Below are positions 8,809 to 17,055 of a DNA stretch of 64,000 bases, piece by piece. Every line of letters starts with the position of its first letter. The first letter of the stretch is position 1. This DNA is from Pseudomonas farsensis (GTDB taxonomy: Bacteria > Pseudomonadota > Gammaproteobacteria > Pseudomonadales > Pseudomonadaceae), in contig NZ_JABWRF020000002.1 in NCBI RefSeq assembly GCF_014268805.2, positions 750,001 through 814,000 of the forward strand, given 5' to 3'. The notes beneath the pieces were generated by a model. That model searched no databases and was not told the origin of the DNA. It saw only the letters and a program-made list of their open reading frames with translations. The position numbers were made by a program, and so were the translations under genes.

Positions 8809-9501
8809 GTGGCGATACCTTGGGCGCTCATCAGCAATTTTCGCCGCCTCGGCCTGGCCGTGGTCTTCGGCTGCCTGCTGCTGGGCGGTACCCAGGCTGA
8901 CTGGGACTTCAACCAGATCAGCCGCCGCGCCCAGGCGCTGTATGGGCCGCTTGGGGCGGGGCAGGGGCGCATCGATGCCTGGCAGAACCTCATGGCCACG
9001 CAAAAGCAGGCCAGCGAGCTTGAGCAGTTGAAGGTGGTCAACCTGTTCTTCAACAAGCAACTGCGCTACATGGAAGACATCGACCTGTGGCATGAAGTGG
9101 ATTACTGGGCGACGCCTGTGCAATCGCTGATCAAAGGCGCCGGCGACTGCGAAGACTACGCCATTGCCAAATACTTCAGCCTTCGGCGCATGGGCATCCC
9201 CGCCGAGAAGCTGCGCATCACCTACGTCAAGGCGCTGCGCCAGAACCGGGCGCACATGGTGCTGACCTATTATTCAAGCCCACAGGCGCAGCCCCTGGTG
9301 CTCGACAGCCTGATGGACGCGATCAAGCCGGCCAGCCAGCGCACCGACTTGCTGCCGGTCTACGCCTTCAACGGCGAAGGCCTGTGGCTGACTGGAGCAG
9401 GCGGCAACAAGAAGGTGGGCGACACCAAGCGCCTGTCACGTTGGCAGGACTTGCTGAAAAAAATGCAGGCCGAAGGCTTCCCGGCCGAACCGGTTTACTG
9501 A
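8809..9501 (+). CDS. lapG: LapG periplasmic cysteine protease (transglutaminase-like)
   Basis: A bacterial transglutaminase-like cysteine protease that cuts LapA near its N-terminus and frees it from the cell surface. The catalytic triad is visible: Cys in GDCEDYAIAKY, His in NRAHMVLTYY and Asp in LVLDSLMDAI, at residues 114, 149 and 166 from this start, with the 35- and 52-residue spacings of characterised LapG. I chose the GTG at 8809 because it gives a normal 30-residue signal peptide (RRLGLAVVFGCLLLGG core, ending near TQA). ATG starts at 8728 or 8695 are possible and would lengthen the N-terminus. LapD follows after 10 bases, and its periplasmic domain should hold LapG. Confidence 0.9.
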   Translation: MAIPWALISNFRRLGLAVVFGCLLLGGTQADWDFNQISRRAQALYGPLGAGQGRIDAWQNLMATQKQASELEQLKVVNLFFNKQLRYMEDIDLWHEVDYWATPVQSLIKGAGDCEDYAIAKYFSLRRMGIPAEKLRITYVKALRQNRAHMVLTYYSSPQAQPLVLDSLMDAIKPASQRTDLLPVYAFNGEGLWLTGAGGNKKVGDTKRLSRWQDLLKKMQAEGFPAEPVY

Positions 9502-9511
9502 AGGAGCACAG

Positions 9512-11458
9512 ATGTCACTGTTCAAACAATTGCTGCTAGCCATTTGCCTGTTCCTGGTGGTCGCCTTCAGTGGCAGCTTCATGGTCAGCCTGGAAAGCTC
9601 ACGTAGCCAGTACGTCAACCAACTGCGCTCCCACGCCCAGGATGCCGCGACTGCGCTGGCGCTGACCCTGACGCCGAACATCGACGACCCGGCGATGGTC
9701 GAGCTGATGGTCAGCTCGATCTTTGACAGTGGCTACTACTCCAGCATCAAGGTGGTCGACATCGAGTCCAACGCCGTGTTGGTGGAGCGCCACGCCGAGC
9801 CCGACAGCGGCGGCGTGCCGGCCTGGTTCATCCACATGACCGGCCTGGAGCCGGCCGGTGGCGATGCCATTGTCAGCCGCGGCTGGCAGCAGGCGGCGCG
9901 GGTCGAGGTGATCAGCCACCCGATGTTCGCCCTGGCCAAGCTGTGGCAGAGCGCGCTGGGCAGCCTGGGTTGGCTGCTGCTGTGCGGCGCGGTCAGTGCG
10001 GTGCTCGGCGCGCTGCTGCTGCGCCGCCAGTTGCGCCCGCTGGACTACATGGTGGCGCAGTCCCACGCCATCGCCCGGCGCGAGTTCCTCAGCCTGCCGG
10101 AGCTGCCGCGCACCCCTGAACTGCGCCGCGTGGTGCAGGCCATGAACCAGATGGTCGAGAAGCTCAAGGCGCTGTTCAACGAGCAGGCCGAACGCAGCGA
10201 GAAGCTGCGCAGCGAGTCGTACCAAGACAGCCTCACCGGCCTTGCCAACCGCCGCTACTTCGAGATGCAGCTCAATGCCCGCGTGAGCAACGCCGAGGAC
10301 GCCCGCGCCGGTTACCTGCTGCTGTTGCGCGTGCAAGACCTGGCCGGCCTCAACGCCCGCCTGGGCGGGCAGCGCACGGACCAGTTGCTGCAAGCGGTGG
10401 GCGAGCAGCTGCGGCGCACCTGCGCGCAGTTCCCGGAAACCAACGACCTGATCACCCGCAGCCGTGGCGGCGAGTTTGCCGTGCTGGCGCCGGGCATGGT
10501 CCACGAGGAAGCGACCCAACTGGCCCAGGCGCTGGCCGCCACCTTGCAGAGCCTGCATGTAACCGGTGCCAGCGATGTTGACCCGGTGGCCTGCATCGGC
10601 CTGGCCCCTTATAGCCCGGGCGATGCGCCACAGGCGTTGCTCAAACTCGCCGACGAAGCCCTGGCCCGCGCCGAAAGCCAGCCCCAACCTGGCTGGGTGT
10701 GCCTTGAGCAAGGCGCCGCAGCACAGGCCGCTGACAGCCATCACGCCTGGCATACGCGCCTGGAACAGGCACTGAACAAGGGCCAGTTCGAGCTGTTCTT
10801 CCAACCAGTGGTCGATGTCCAGGCGCCGGAAAAGGTGCTGCATTACAAGGTCATTTCGCGGCTGCATGACGAGCACGGCGAGGCGGTTGCCGCTGGGCGT
10901 TTCCTGCCGTGGCTGGAGCGTTTCGGCTGGATGGCGCGGCTTGACCTGCTGGTGCTGGAAAAGGTGCTGAACCACCTGCACAACCACAGTGAAAACCTGG
11001 CGCTCAACCTTTCGGCCGCCACCCTGGCCGACCCGCAAGCGCTGCAGCGCGTCTACGACCTGCTGGGCCACCACCGCGCGCAGGGCCCACGGCTGACTTT
11101 CGAGATTGGCGAGGAGCAGTTGCCCGACCAGTCGATGCTCGAACAACTGACCCGGCGCCTGCGCGGGCTTGGCTTCAGCCTGGCGTTGCAGCGCTTTGGC
11201 GGGCGTTTCAGCATGATCGGCAACCTGGCGCACCTGGGCTTGGCGTACCTGAAGATCGATGGCGGGTATATCCGCAATATCGATCAGGAACAGCACAAAC
11301 GCCTGTTCATCGAAGCCATTCAGCGCGCTGCGCACAGCATCGATTTGCCGCTGATTGCCGAGCGGGTCGAGACCGAAGGGGAGTTGCAGGTGCTACGCGG
11401 GATGGGCGTGCAAGGTATTCAGGGCCAGCTGGTCGGCGAGCCTGCGCCTTGGCGCTGA
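9512..11458 (+). CDS. lapD: LapD, c-di-GMP receptor controlling LapG
   Basis: A 648-residue inner-membrane protein. TM1 is about 5-27, a periplasmic LapD/MoxY-type domain runs 28-149, TM2 is about 150-170, and HAMP about 171-222. A degenerate GGDEF domain (RGGEF at 318-322) and a degenerate EAL domain (KVISRL at 446-451) follow. Trp125, known to contact LapG, is present in SRGWQQ. The altered GGDEF and EAL signatures fit a receptor with no enzyme activity. When c-di-GMP binds the EAL domain, LapD sequesters LapG and LapA stays on the cell. It has a good ribosome site (GGAG) 10 bases after lapG, so the two form one operon. Confidence 0.95.
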   Translation: MSLFKQLLLAICLFLVVAFSGSFMVSLESSRSQYVNQLRSHAQDAATALALTLTPNIDDPAMVELMVSSIFDSGYYSSIKVVDIESNAVLVERHAEPDSGGVPAWFIHMTGLEPAGGDAIVSRGWQQAARVEVISHPMFALAKLWQSALGSLGWLLLCGAVSAVLGALLLRRQLRPLDYMVAQSHAIARREFLSLPELPRTPELRRVVQAMNQMVEKLKALFNEQAERSEKLRSESYQDSLTGLANRRYFEMQLNARVSNAEDARAGYLLLLRVQDLAGLNARLGGQRTDQLLQAVGEQLRRTCAQFPETNDLITRSRGGEFAVLAPGMVHEEATQLAQALAATLQSLHVTGASDVDPVACIGLAPYSPGDAPQALLKLADEALARAESQPQPGWVCLEQGAAAQAADSHHAWHTRLEQALNKGQFELFFQPVVDVQAPEKVLHYKVISRLHDEHGEAVAAGRFLPWLERFGWMARLDLLVLEKVLNHLHNHSENLALNLSAATLADPQALQRVYDLLGHHRAQGPRLTFEIGEEQLPDQSMLEQLTRRLRGLGFSLALQRFGGRFSMIGNLAHLGLAYLKIDGGYIRNIDQEQHKRLFIEAIQRAAHSIDLPLIAERVETEGELQVLRGMGVQGIQGQLVGEPAPWR

Positions 11459-11484
11459 CTATCGCAGCAAGGGCGTGGAGCGGC

Positions 11485-11565
11485 GTGGGAGCGGGCTTGC
11501 CCCGCGATAGGGCCAGCAGCCTCGACTGGGTTTGATGCCCAATCGCGGGTCAAGCCCGCTCCCAC
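11485..11565. repeat. REP doublet (GTGGGAGCGGGCTTG type)
   Basis: GTGGGAGCGGGCTTGCCCCG at the left is mirrored by CAAGCCCGCTCCCAC at the right, with about 40 bases between them. This is the common Pseudomonas REP type GTGGGAGCGGGCTTGCCCGCGA. Confidence 0.85.
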
Positions 11566-11570
11566 AGGGA

Positions 11571-11763
11571 TCGCCCATCCCCATATCGATGCCGTCTACG
11601 CGGTCAGTGTAGGAGCGGCCTTGCGTCGCTAAAGGGCTGCGAAGCAGCCCCAGGATCTGAGCATCCACCAGAATCGCTGGGGCTGCTTCGCAGCCCTTTC
11701 GCGGCGCAAGGCCGCTCCTACACAATCAAAAGCGACTTGCCCGAAACCATAGAATCTCCCACG
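11571..11763. repeat. 193-bp duplicated block with REP doublet, copy 1
   Basis: The block aligns without gaps to 58863-59055 (constant offset 47292) with only a handful of substitutions. It consists of a 36-bp left flank, a REP doublet (11607-11723, TGTAGGAGCGGCCTTGCG mirrored at the right end) and a 40-bp right flank. The flanks are not REP sequence, so the duplicated unit is larger than a REP doublet. Confidence 0.85.
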
Positions 11764-11785
11764 CTGGGTTTTAGGCTAATCGCGC

Positions 11786-13204
11786 TCAACGCTCAGCGCC
11801 GCCCTTCCACCCGCCACCCAAGGCCAGAAACACCGCCACCTGCCCCATCGCCACCTGCCCATTCGCCGCCGCCAGCTGCGCCCTGACATCGGTGTAGGTC
11901 CGCGTCGCCTGCAAGTCCGCCAGAAATGACTCGCGCCCCACCTGATAGCGCAGGTGCGTCTGGTCTGCCGACTCTTTTGCCGAACGTTCCGCTTCAGCCA
12001 GCGCATCACGCCGGTCCAGCAAGGCGCTGTACTGCGCGAGCCGTGTCTGGGTTTCACGAATGGCGTTGAGCACCACACCGTCAAAATGCGCCAGCGCCGC
12101 CTGGGTCGAGGCTTCGGCCATGCGGATGCGCGCGCGGGTACCGTTGGTGGGAATGCTCCAGCTGATCTGTGGGCCTATGCCCCAACGGTTGGTCGAAGGT
12201 TCGCCGAGGTTGTCCAGTATGCCGATGGTGCCCACCTGCGCGCCGATGCTGATGTCGGGGTACAACGCGCCAGTGGCGACACCGATATTGGCCGTGGCGG
12301 CCGCCAGCTGGCGCTCGGCCTGGCGCACGTCCGGGCGGCGTTTGAGCAGCGCGGCGCCATCGCCCACCGGTACGCGCTGCGCAAGGTGCGGCAGCTCGGC
12401 GCAATCGCCAGTGCCGGCGGGTAATTGCTCGACCGGCTTGGCCAGCAGTGCCGCGAGGGCATACAGGCCGGTTTCACGCTCGGCCTTGAAGCGCGGCAGT
12501 TCCGCGCTCAGCGACTTGAACTGGGTTTGCGAGCGGGTGACTTGGGAGTCGTCGCCGCGCCCGGCATCGCGCAGGCGCTGGGTCAGCTGCACGCTCTGGC
12601 GTTGCAGGTCCAGCGACTCGCGGGCCAGGTGATATTCCTCGTTGGCCGAACACACCTGGGTATAAGCCTTGACCACGTCCGCCACCAAGGTGATACGCGC
12701 GGTGTCGGCGGCTGCCTGCACCGCATCGGCGTTGGCCTTGGCGGCCTCGGTGCCGCGCTTGAGCGTGCCCCACAGGTCGAACTGATAGCTGGCGCTGATC
12801 ACGGCTTCACCTATGTTGGCCACCGGCACTTTCTCCGGTTGCAGGAAGGCTTCGCCGGACTCCTGCAGGCGCTGGGCGCCGGCTTTGACGCCGGCATTGA
12901 AGCCCCCTGCGGATTCGGCCACCTCCACCTGGGCGCGGGCCTTGGCCAGGTTGGCGGCAGCCACGCGCAGGTCGCTGTTGGCGGCAAGCGCTTGGCGCAC
13001 CAGCTGGTTCAGGCGCGGGTCCTGGTACAACTGCCACCAGTCTTCGGGCACCGGCGCCGACACCACGTTGGCCGCGTCCTGGCGCAGCGGGCCTTTGAGG
13101 TCGTCACGCTGCACGGCGGCGTCGGCAGGCACTGTGTAATCCGGCCCGACCATCGTGCAGGCGCCAAGGGCCAGGCACAGGCCCGCCAAGACCAGCTGTT
13201 TCAT
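11786..13204 (-). CDS. Outer-membrane efflux lipoprotein, NodT/OprM type
   Basis: A 472-residue outer-membrane factor. The lipobox is LCLALGAC with Cys at residue 16, so the mature protein is lipid-anchored. Two OEP repeats follow, the second beginning near VPVGDGAALLKRRPDVRQAERQ. It forms the outer-membrane channel for the efflux pump. Its ATG overlaps the stop of the membrane-fusion gene as ATGA (13201-13204). It is the last gene of the five-gene marR-FUSC-DUF1656-HlyD-OMF operon. The REP cluster begins about 60 bases past its stop. Confidence 0.92.
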   Translation of the reverse strand: MKQLVLAGLCLALGACTMVGPDYTVPADAAVQRDDLKGPLRQDAANVVSAPVPEDWWQLYQDPRLNQLVRQALAANSDLRVAAANLAKARAQVEVAESAGGFNAGVKAGAQRLQESGEAFLQPEKVPVANIGEAVISASYQFDLWGTLKRGTEAAKANADAVQAAADTARITLVADVVKAYTQVCSANEEYHLARESLDLQRQSVQLTQRLRDAGRGDDSQVTRSQTQFKSLSAELPRFKAERETGLYALAALLAKPVEQLPAGTGDCAELPHLAQRVPVGDGAALLKRRPDVRQAERQLAAATANIGVATGALYPDISIGAQVGTIGILDNLGEPSTNRWGIGPQISWSIPTNGTRARIRMAEASTQAALAHFDGVVLNAIRETQTRLAQYSALLDRRDALAEAERSAKESADQTHLRYQVGRESFLADLQATRTYTDVRAQLAAANGQVAMGQVAVFLALGGGWKGGAER

Positions 13205-14076
13205 GGCTGCGTACCCTCGATGATCGACACCGTGGCAGTGCGGCCGGCGATCATGCGGAAGTCCTGCGGCACTTCGTCGAAGGCGATGCGTACCGGAATC
13301 CGCTGGGCCAGGCGTACCCAGCTGAATGCCGGGTTGACGTTGGGCAGCAGGTTGGCGCCGCTGCTGCGGTCGCGGTCCTCGATGCCGGCGGCCAGGCTCT
13401 GCACGCGGCCACGCAGGCGGGTGTTGTCGCCCATCACGCGGATGTCCACGGCGTCCCCGATATGGATGCCGCCAAGCTTGGTCTCTTCGAAATAGCCATC
13501 GACGTGGTAAGAGGCGCTGTCGACCACCGACAACACCGGGTGGCCGGCGCTGACGAACTCGTGGGCGCGGGGGGCGCGGTCGTTGAGGTAGCCGTCCACC
13601 GGGCTGCGCACCACCGAGCGGTCAAGGTTGAGCTGGGCCACGTCCACCTGCACCTGCGCCTCGCTCATGGCCGAACGGGCGCGGGCTTCGCGGGACTGGC
13701 TTTCTTCGAGCTGCTCGGCAGCCACCAGGTTGCCCAGCTTGCGGTTGCGCCGCGCCTCGCGGCTGGCCTGGGCCAGGGTTTCCTGGCGCTCGGCCAGGGT
13801 CGCCTGGGCCTGGCGCAGGGCCAAGGTGAAGCGGTCCTGGTCGATGGTGAACAGCACGTCGCCGCGCTTGATGGTCTGGTTGTCGCGCACCTCGACCTTC
13901 TGGATCAGCCCGGACACGTCCGGGGCGATCTGGATCACGTCGGCGCGGATATGGCCATCGCGGGTCCAGGGGGCGAACAGGTAGTACACCACCATCTGCC
14001 ACACCAGTACGGTGGCGAGGGTCACTACCAGCAGGGTCAGGACCACACGGCCCAGGGTCAGCAAAGGTTTTTTCAT
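13201..14076 (-). CDS. HlyD/EmrA-family membrane fusion protein (AaeA-like)
   Basis: A 291-residue periplasmic adaptor. The N-terminal TM segment (LLTLGRVVLTLLVVTLATVLVWQMVV) anchors it; the biotinyl-lipoyl halves surround a coiled coil at about 85-150 (QATLAERQETLAQASREARR). A beta-barrel follows (VDSASYHVDGYFEETKLGGI). I chose ATG 14076 because it overlaps the DUF1656 stop as ATGA; the longer form starting at 14097 would overlap that gene further. It should bridge the FUSC inner-membrane pump and the NodT-type channel. The same gene set (AaeX-AaeA-AaeB type) exports aromatic carboxylic acids in other bacteria; the substrate here is unknown. Confidence 0.9.
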   Translation of the reverse strand: MKKPLLTLGRVVLTLLVVTLATVLVWQMVVYYLFAPWTRDGHIRADVIQIAPDVSGLIQKVEVRDNQTIKRGDVLFTIDQDRFTLALRQAQATLAERQETLAQASREARRNRKLGNLVAAEQLEESQSREARARSAMSEAQVQVDVAQLNLDRSVVRSPVDGYLNDRAPRAHEFVSAGHPVLSVVDSASYHVDGYFEETKLGGIHIGDAVDIRVMGDNTRLRGRVQSLAAGIEDRDRSSGANLLPNVNPAFSWVRLAQRIPVRIAFDEVPQDFRMIAGRTATVSIIEGTQP

Positions 14077-14285
14077 GGCAGCATCAGGCTTCGGCAAAAG
14101 TGGTCCACCGCGCCAAGCAGCACGGCATACAGGGCAACGTTGAACAGCGCCCGGTGCCAGACCAGGCGATAGAAGTGCACCCGCACCAGCAGCGCGTGCA
14201 CCCCAAGAAACAGCAGGTAGGTCCCCACCATCATCACCAGTAGCGTGGGCAGGAACACCCCGCTGATATCCAGTTCACCGATCAC
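14073..14285 (-). CDS. DUF1656 (AaeX-like) small membrane protein
   Basis: A 70-residue protein with two hydrophobic segments (about 10-33 and 46-62). It matches the small DUF1656 proteins coded between FUSC pumps and their HlyD partners. ATGA overlaps at both ends (14073-14076 and 14282-14285) show tight coupling with its neighbours. Its role in the pump is not known. Confidence 0.88.
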   Translation of the reverse strand: MIGELDISGVFLPTLLVMMVGTYLLFLGVHALLVRVHFYRLVWHRALFNVALYAVLLGAVDHFCRSLMLP

Positions 14286-16369
14286 AGCGGCGCTCCGTCC
14301 AGGCCCGGGGGCAGTTGCGATTGTTCGGCAGGCTCAAGCATCACCTCCACGCCCGGCAACAGCGCCAGGCGCAGGCCGGCAAGGGCGTGCAGCAGGTGGG
14401 TGCGAGCGTCGCCGCGTTCGTAGCGTTCATCCAGGTTCAGCGCCAGGCGCGCGCGCTCCATGTTGCGCAGCAGCGCAGGCGGCGCATGCAGGCGTTCACC
14501 GGCGCGCAGGCAGGCGGCGTAATGCCCGCCCACTTCCTCGACCACGGTTTGCAGGCGCTCGCGGGCCTGGGCCCCGGCGCGCGGCAGGTAGGCCAGCAGG
14601 TCGAGCAGGTTCAGCCCCACGCGCAGGTCGCGCAGCGCCACGCCGCTGTCCTGGCCGGTTTGCGACAGGCGCGGCAGGTGCTGCATCAGGCGGTCGAGCA
14701 TCTGCACGCCGACCTTGCGGTGCTCGGCCAGGGTTGCAGGTTCGGTCATGCCGACGATGTCGCGCCAGGCAAAGCGGGTCATGCGCTTGGCCGCCAGCTC
14801 AACGCCGAACGGGCGCATCACCAAGGTCCAGACAAAGGCGAACAGCAAGCCTACGGGGCCGGCGATGTTGGCATTGAGGAAGGCGAAGAAGTCGGCGTCG
14901 TAGGCGCCCTGGATGCTGATGAAGGTCGAGGTGTTGACGATGGTCAGCAGGGTGCCGAGGTAGAACCGCGGCTGCACGGTCAAGGTACCGACGCAAATGA
15001 ACGGCACGGCGAAGGCCAGCACCAGCATCGGGAAGTCGTGCAGGTTGGGCAGCACCAGAAACAGATACAGGCTGGAGAACACCACCGACAGCAGGGTCCA
15101 GAAGAAAAACCGGTAGATCTGCGGCGCGGGGTCGTCCATGGCAGCGAAGAAGCTGCACGAAACGGCTGCCAGAATCACCGCGCTGGCGCCGTCGTTCCAG
15201 CCAAGGCCAATCCACAGGCCGCAGGCAACGATGATTGCCAGTACCGTGGATGCCACCGAATACAGCATCAGGCCGCGGTCGAAGAAGGCCGTCAGCCGGC
15301 CCAGGCGCCAGTGGCGATAAACGGCTCGCCAGGGTTTGGCGTCGTCCAGGCGCAGGGCGTGCTGCAAGGTGCAGCAGTCCTGCCACAGGTCGGCCCACTC
15401 GCCCAGGCGGTACAGGGCGTTGGAGAGTAATAGTTCGACGCGTTGGTCTAGCGCCGCAGCGCTGGGTTGCAGGCGGTCGATCTGCTCGTGCAGGGCCGCC
15501 CAGCGCGCCACTGAGGCGCTGTCGGCGGTGCCTTTGAGCCAATCGCGGGCGCTGGCGAGCAGCGGCTGCACCTGGGCGTACTGCGCTGGGGCGCGGCCTT
15601 GGAGGGCGGTCAGGGCATCGTCGAGGGCATCGATGACGGGCAGCAGGTGAATCATCCGCCCGCGCAGCTCGCGGGCGTTCTTCAAGGTGTGCGGGCCGGC
15701 GCCCTCGTGGCCAAGCTGGCCGATCATCATTTCCAGCGAATTGAACGTGGCGACCATGGTGCCGCGCATGGCCCCGACGTGCTCGGCAGCCACGTCGCGT
15801 GCCAGGTAGGTATCGCTGTAGCGGATCGCTTCGTTGAACCAGTTGCCGGTGGCGCCGACCACCACCGGGGCCAGCCGGCGTGGCCAGAAGATTGCCCCGA
15901 CCACTGCCGCGCAGACGATGCCCAGGCAGATTTCCTGGGCCCGCGAGGAGGCGACGTCGAACACCGCCAGGGGGTTGTCGACCACCGCCAGGGCGATCAT
16001 CGGCAAGGTGTAGCCGGCCAGCATCAGCACGTAGCTGTTGGCCGTGCGCAGGTTCAGCGAGAGGAACAGCAAGGTGCCGGTCCACAGCGCGATGGCGATG
16101 CTCAACAGCACCGGCGACTGCACCAGCGGCGGCACCAGAAAGATCGCCCCGCCCGCACCGAGCAAGGTGCCGAGGGCGCGGTACAGCGCCTTGGAGGTGG
16201 TGGGGCCGAGGAACGGGCTGGAGACGATGTACACCGTGGCCATCGCCCAATAGGGGCGTGGCAGCTGCATCAGCAGGGCGATGTAGAGGGCGATCATGGA
16301 GGCGGTGAAGGTGCGCACGCCGTAGAACCAGTCACGAGCCGGCGGCACCGAGCTGAAAAAACCGTTCAC
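14282..16369 (-). CDS. FUSC-family inner-membrane efflux pump (AaeB-like)
   Basis: A 695-residue membrane protein of the fusaric-acid-resistance/AaeB family. An N-terminal block of about six TM segments starts at residue 20 (TFTASMIALYIALLMQL). A cytoplasmic region of about 170 residues follows, then a second TM block near 370-520 (including ASTVLAIIVACGLWIGLGW) and a soluble C-terminus. Such proteins export aromatic acids or related toxic compounds. The start overlaps the marR stop (16366-16369). The pump partners are coded directly downstream. Confidence 0.92.
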   Translation of the reverse strand: MNGFFSSVPPARDWFYGVRTFTASMIALYIALLMQLPRPYWAMATVYIVSSPFLGPTTSKALYRALGTLLGAGGAIFLVPPLVQSPVLLSIAIALWTGTLLFLSLNLRTANSYVLMLAGYTLPMIALAVVDNPLAVFDVASSRAQEICLGIVCAAVVGAIFWPRRLAPVVVGATGNWFNEAIRYSDTYLARDVAAEHVGAMRGTMVATFNSLEMMIGQLGHEGAGPHTLKNARELRGRMIHLLPVIDALDDALTALQGRAPAQYAQVQPLLASARDWLKGTADSASVARWAALHEQIDRLQPSAAALDQRVELLLSNALYRLGEWADLWQDCCTLQHALRLDDAKPWRAVYRHWRLGRLTAFFDRGLMLYSVASTVLAIIVACGLWIGLGWNDGASAVILAAVSCSFFAAMDDPAPQIYRFFFWTLLSVVFSSLYLFLVLPNLHDFPMLVLAFAVPFICVGTLTVQPRFYLGTLLTIVNTSTFISIQGAYDADFFAFLNANIAGPVGLLFAFVWTLVMRPFGVELAAKRMTRFAWRDIVGMTEPATLAEHRKVGVQMLDRLMQHLPRLSQTGQDSGVALRDLRVGLNLLDLLAYLPRAGAQARERLQTVVEEVGGHYAACLRAGERLHAPPALLRNMERARLALNLDERYERGDARTHLLHALAGLRLALLPGVEVMLEPAEQSQLPPGLDGAPL

Positions 16370-16803
16370 GGCGCATCCCCGGCAGCTTCGAAGGCGCGGA
16401 TGACGCGCAGCGTGGCTTCAAGGTCCGCGGGGGCGATGCCGTGCAGCACTTGCTGGCGCAGGCGCACCAACTCGGTTTCGATGGATTCAGCCAGGGTGCG
16501 GCCGCTGGCCGTCAGGCTCAGGGCCTTGGCGCGGCGGTCGTGCGGGTCTTCGCTGCGGCGCACCAGGCCCGCCTTGCACAGTTGGTCGAGCAGGCGCACC
16601 AGCGATGGGCTTTCAAGGCCGGCAGCCTGAGCCACGGCCACCTGGTGCACGCCATCACCCAGGCGCACGATCATCAACAGCGGTACGGCACAGGCTTCGG
16701 AAATGCCATAGCGGGTCAGCGCGCCCTGGCACAGGCGGCGCCAGTGCCGAGCGGCAACGACCATGCCGCTGCTGATTTTCAGTTGCAGTGCATCGAGGGA
16801 CAT
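16366..16803 (-). CDS. MarR-family regulator of the efflux operon
   Basis: A 145-residue MarR-type winged-helix protein. The DNA-binding core includes [29 protein letters not shown], and the wing carries EDPHDRRAKALSLT, the DxRxK-like family signature. It is first in the operon and likely represses it from the palindrome at 16821-16836, releasing on binding an aromatic ligand. Both the ligand and the direction of control are inferred. Confidence 0.9.
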   Translation of the reverse strand: MSLDALQLKISSGMVVAARHWRRLCQGALTRYGISEACAVPLLMIVRLGDGVHQVAVAQAAGLESPSLVRLLDQLCKAGLVRRSEDPHDRRAKALSLTASGRTLAESIETELVRLRQQVLHGIAPADLEATLRVIRAFEAAGDAP

Positions 16804-16820
16804 GAGGTTCCGGGATATTC

Positions 16821-16836
16821 ATAGTTTGCTAACTAT
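16821..16836. promoter_or_regulatory. Candidate MarR operator ATAGTT-N4-AACTAT
   Basis: A 6-bp inverted repeat with a 4-base spacer, ATAGTTTGCTAACTAT, 18-33 bases upstream of the marR start. Size and position fit a MarR dimer site overlapping the operon promoter. Confidence 0.7.
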
Positions 16837-16902
16837 CAATATACGCCCGGCCCTCCCCCTGCCGTCAACCGGGCATATCAATATCCGCGTGGATGCGGTT
16901 TA

Positions 16903-17019
16903 TGTAGGAGCGGCCTTGTGTCGCGAAAGGGGTGCGAAGCACCCCCAAAATGTGTGCTTGAAAATTGATATCGCCGGGGCCGCTTTGCGACCCGTTCGCG
17001 ACACAAGGCCGCTCCTACA
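16903..17019. repeat. REP doublet (TGTAGGAGCGGCCTTGTG type)
   Basis: TGTAGGAGCGGCCTTGTGTC at the left is mirrored at the right end, GACACAAGGCCGCTCCTACA. The inner arms GGGTGCGAAGCACCCCC form a further hairpin. It lies between the start of the marR operon and the end of the Sel1 gene. Confidence 0.85.
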
Positions 17020-17055
17020 CTGACCGCGTCATTCTGCGATGAGGGCCACGCCGGT

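Larger units (their letters stand above)
11459..11785. repeat. Intergenic REP cluster between lapD and the efflux operon
   Basis: This gap between two convergent genes contains no credible ORF. It holds one REP pair at 11485-11565 and a second REP doublet at 11607-11723, the latter within a 193-bp block that is repeated at 58863-59055. The hairpins could also act as bidirectional transcription stops. Confidence 0.8.

Noticed and set aside
9599..11335. 578-residue minus-strand open frame opposite lapD
   Set aside because: Shadow frame; the plus strand encodes a full LapD with all domains.
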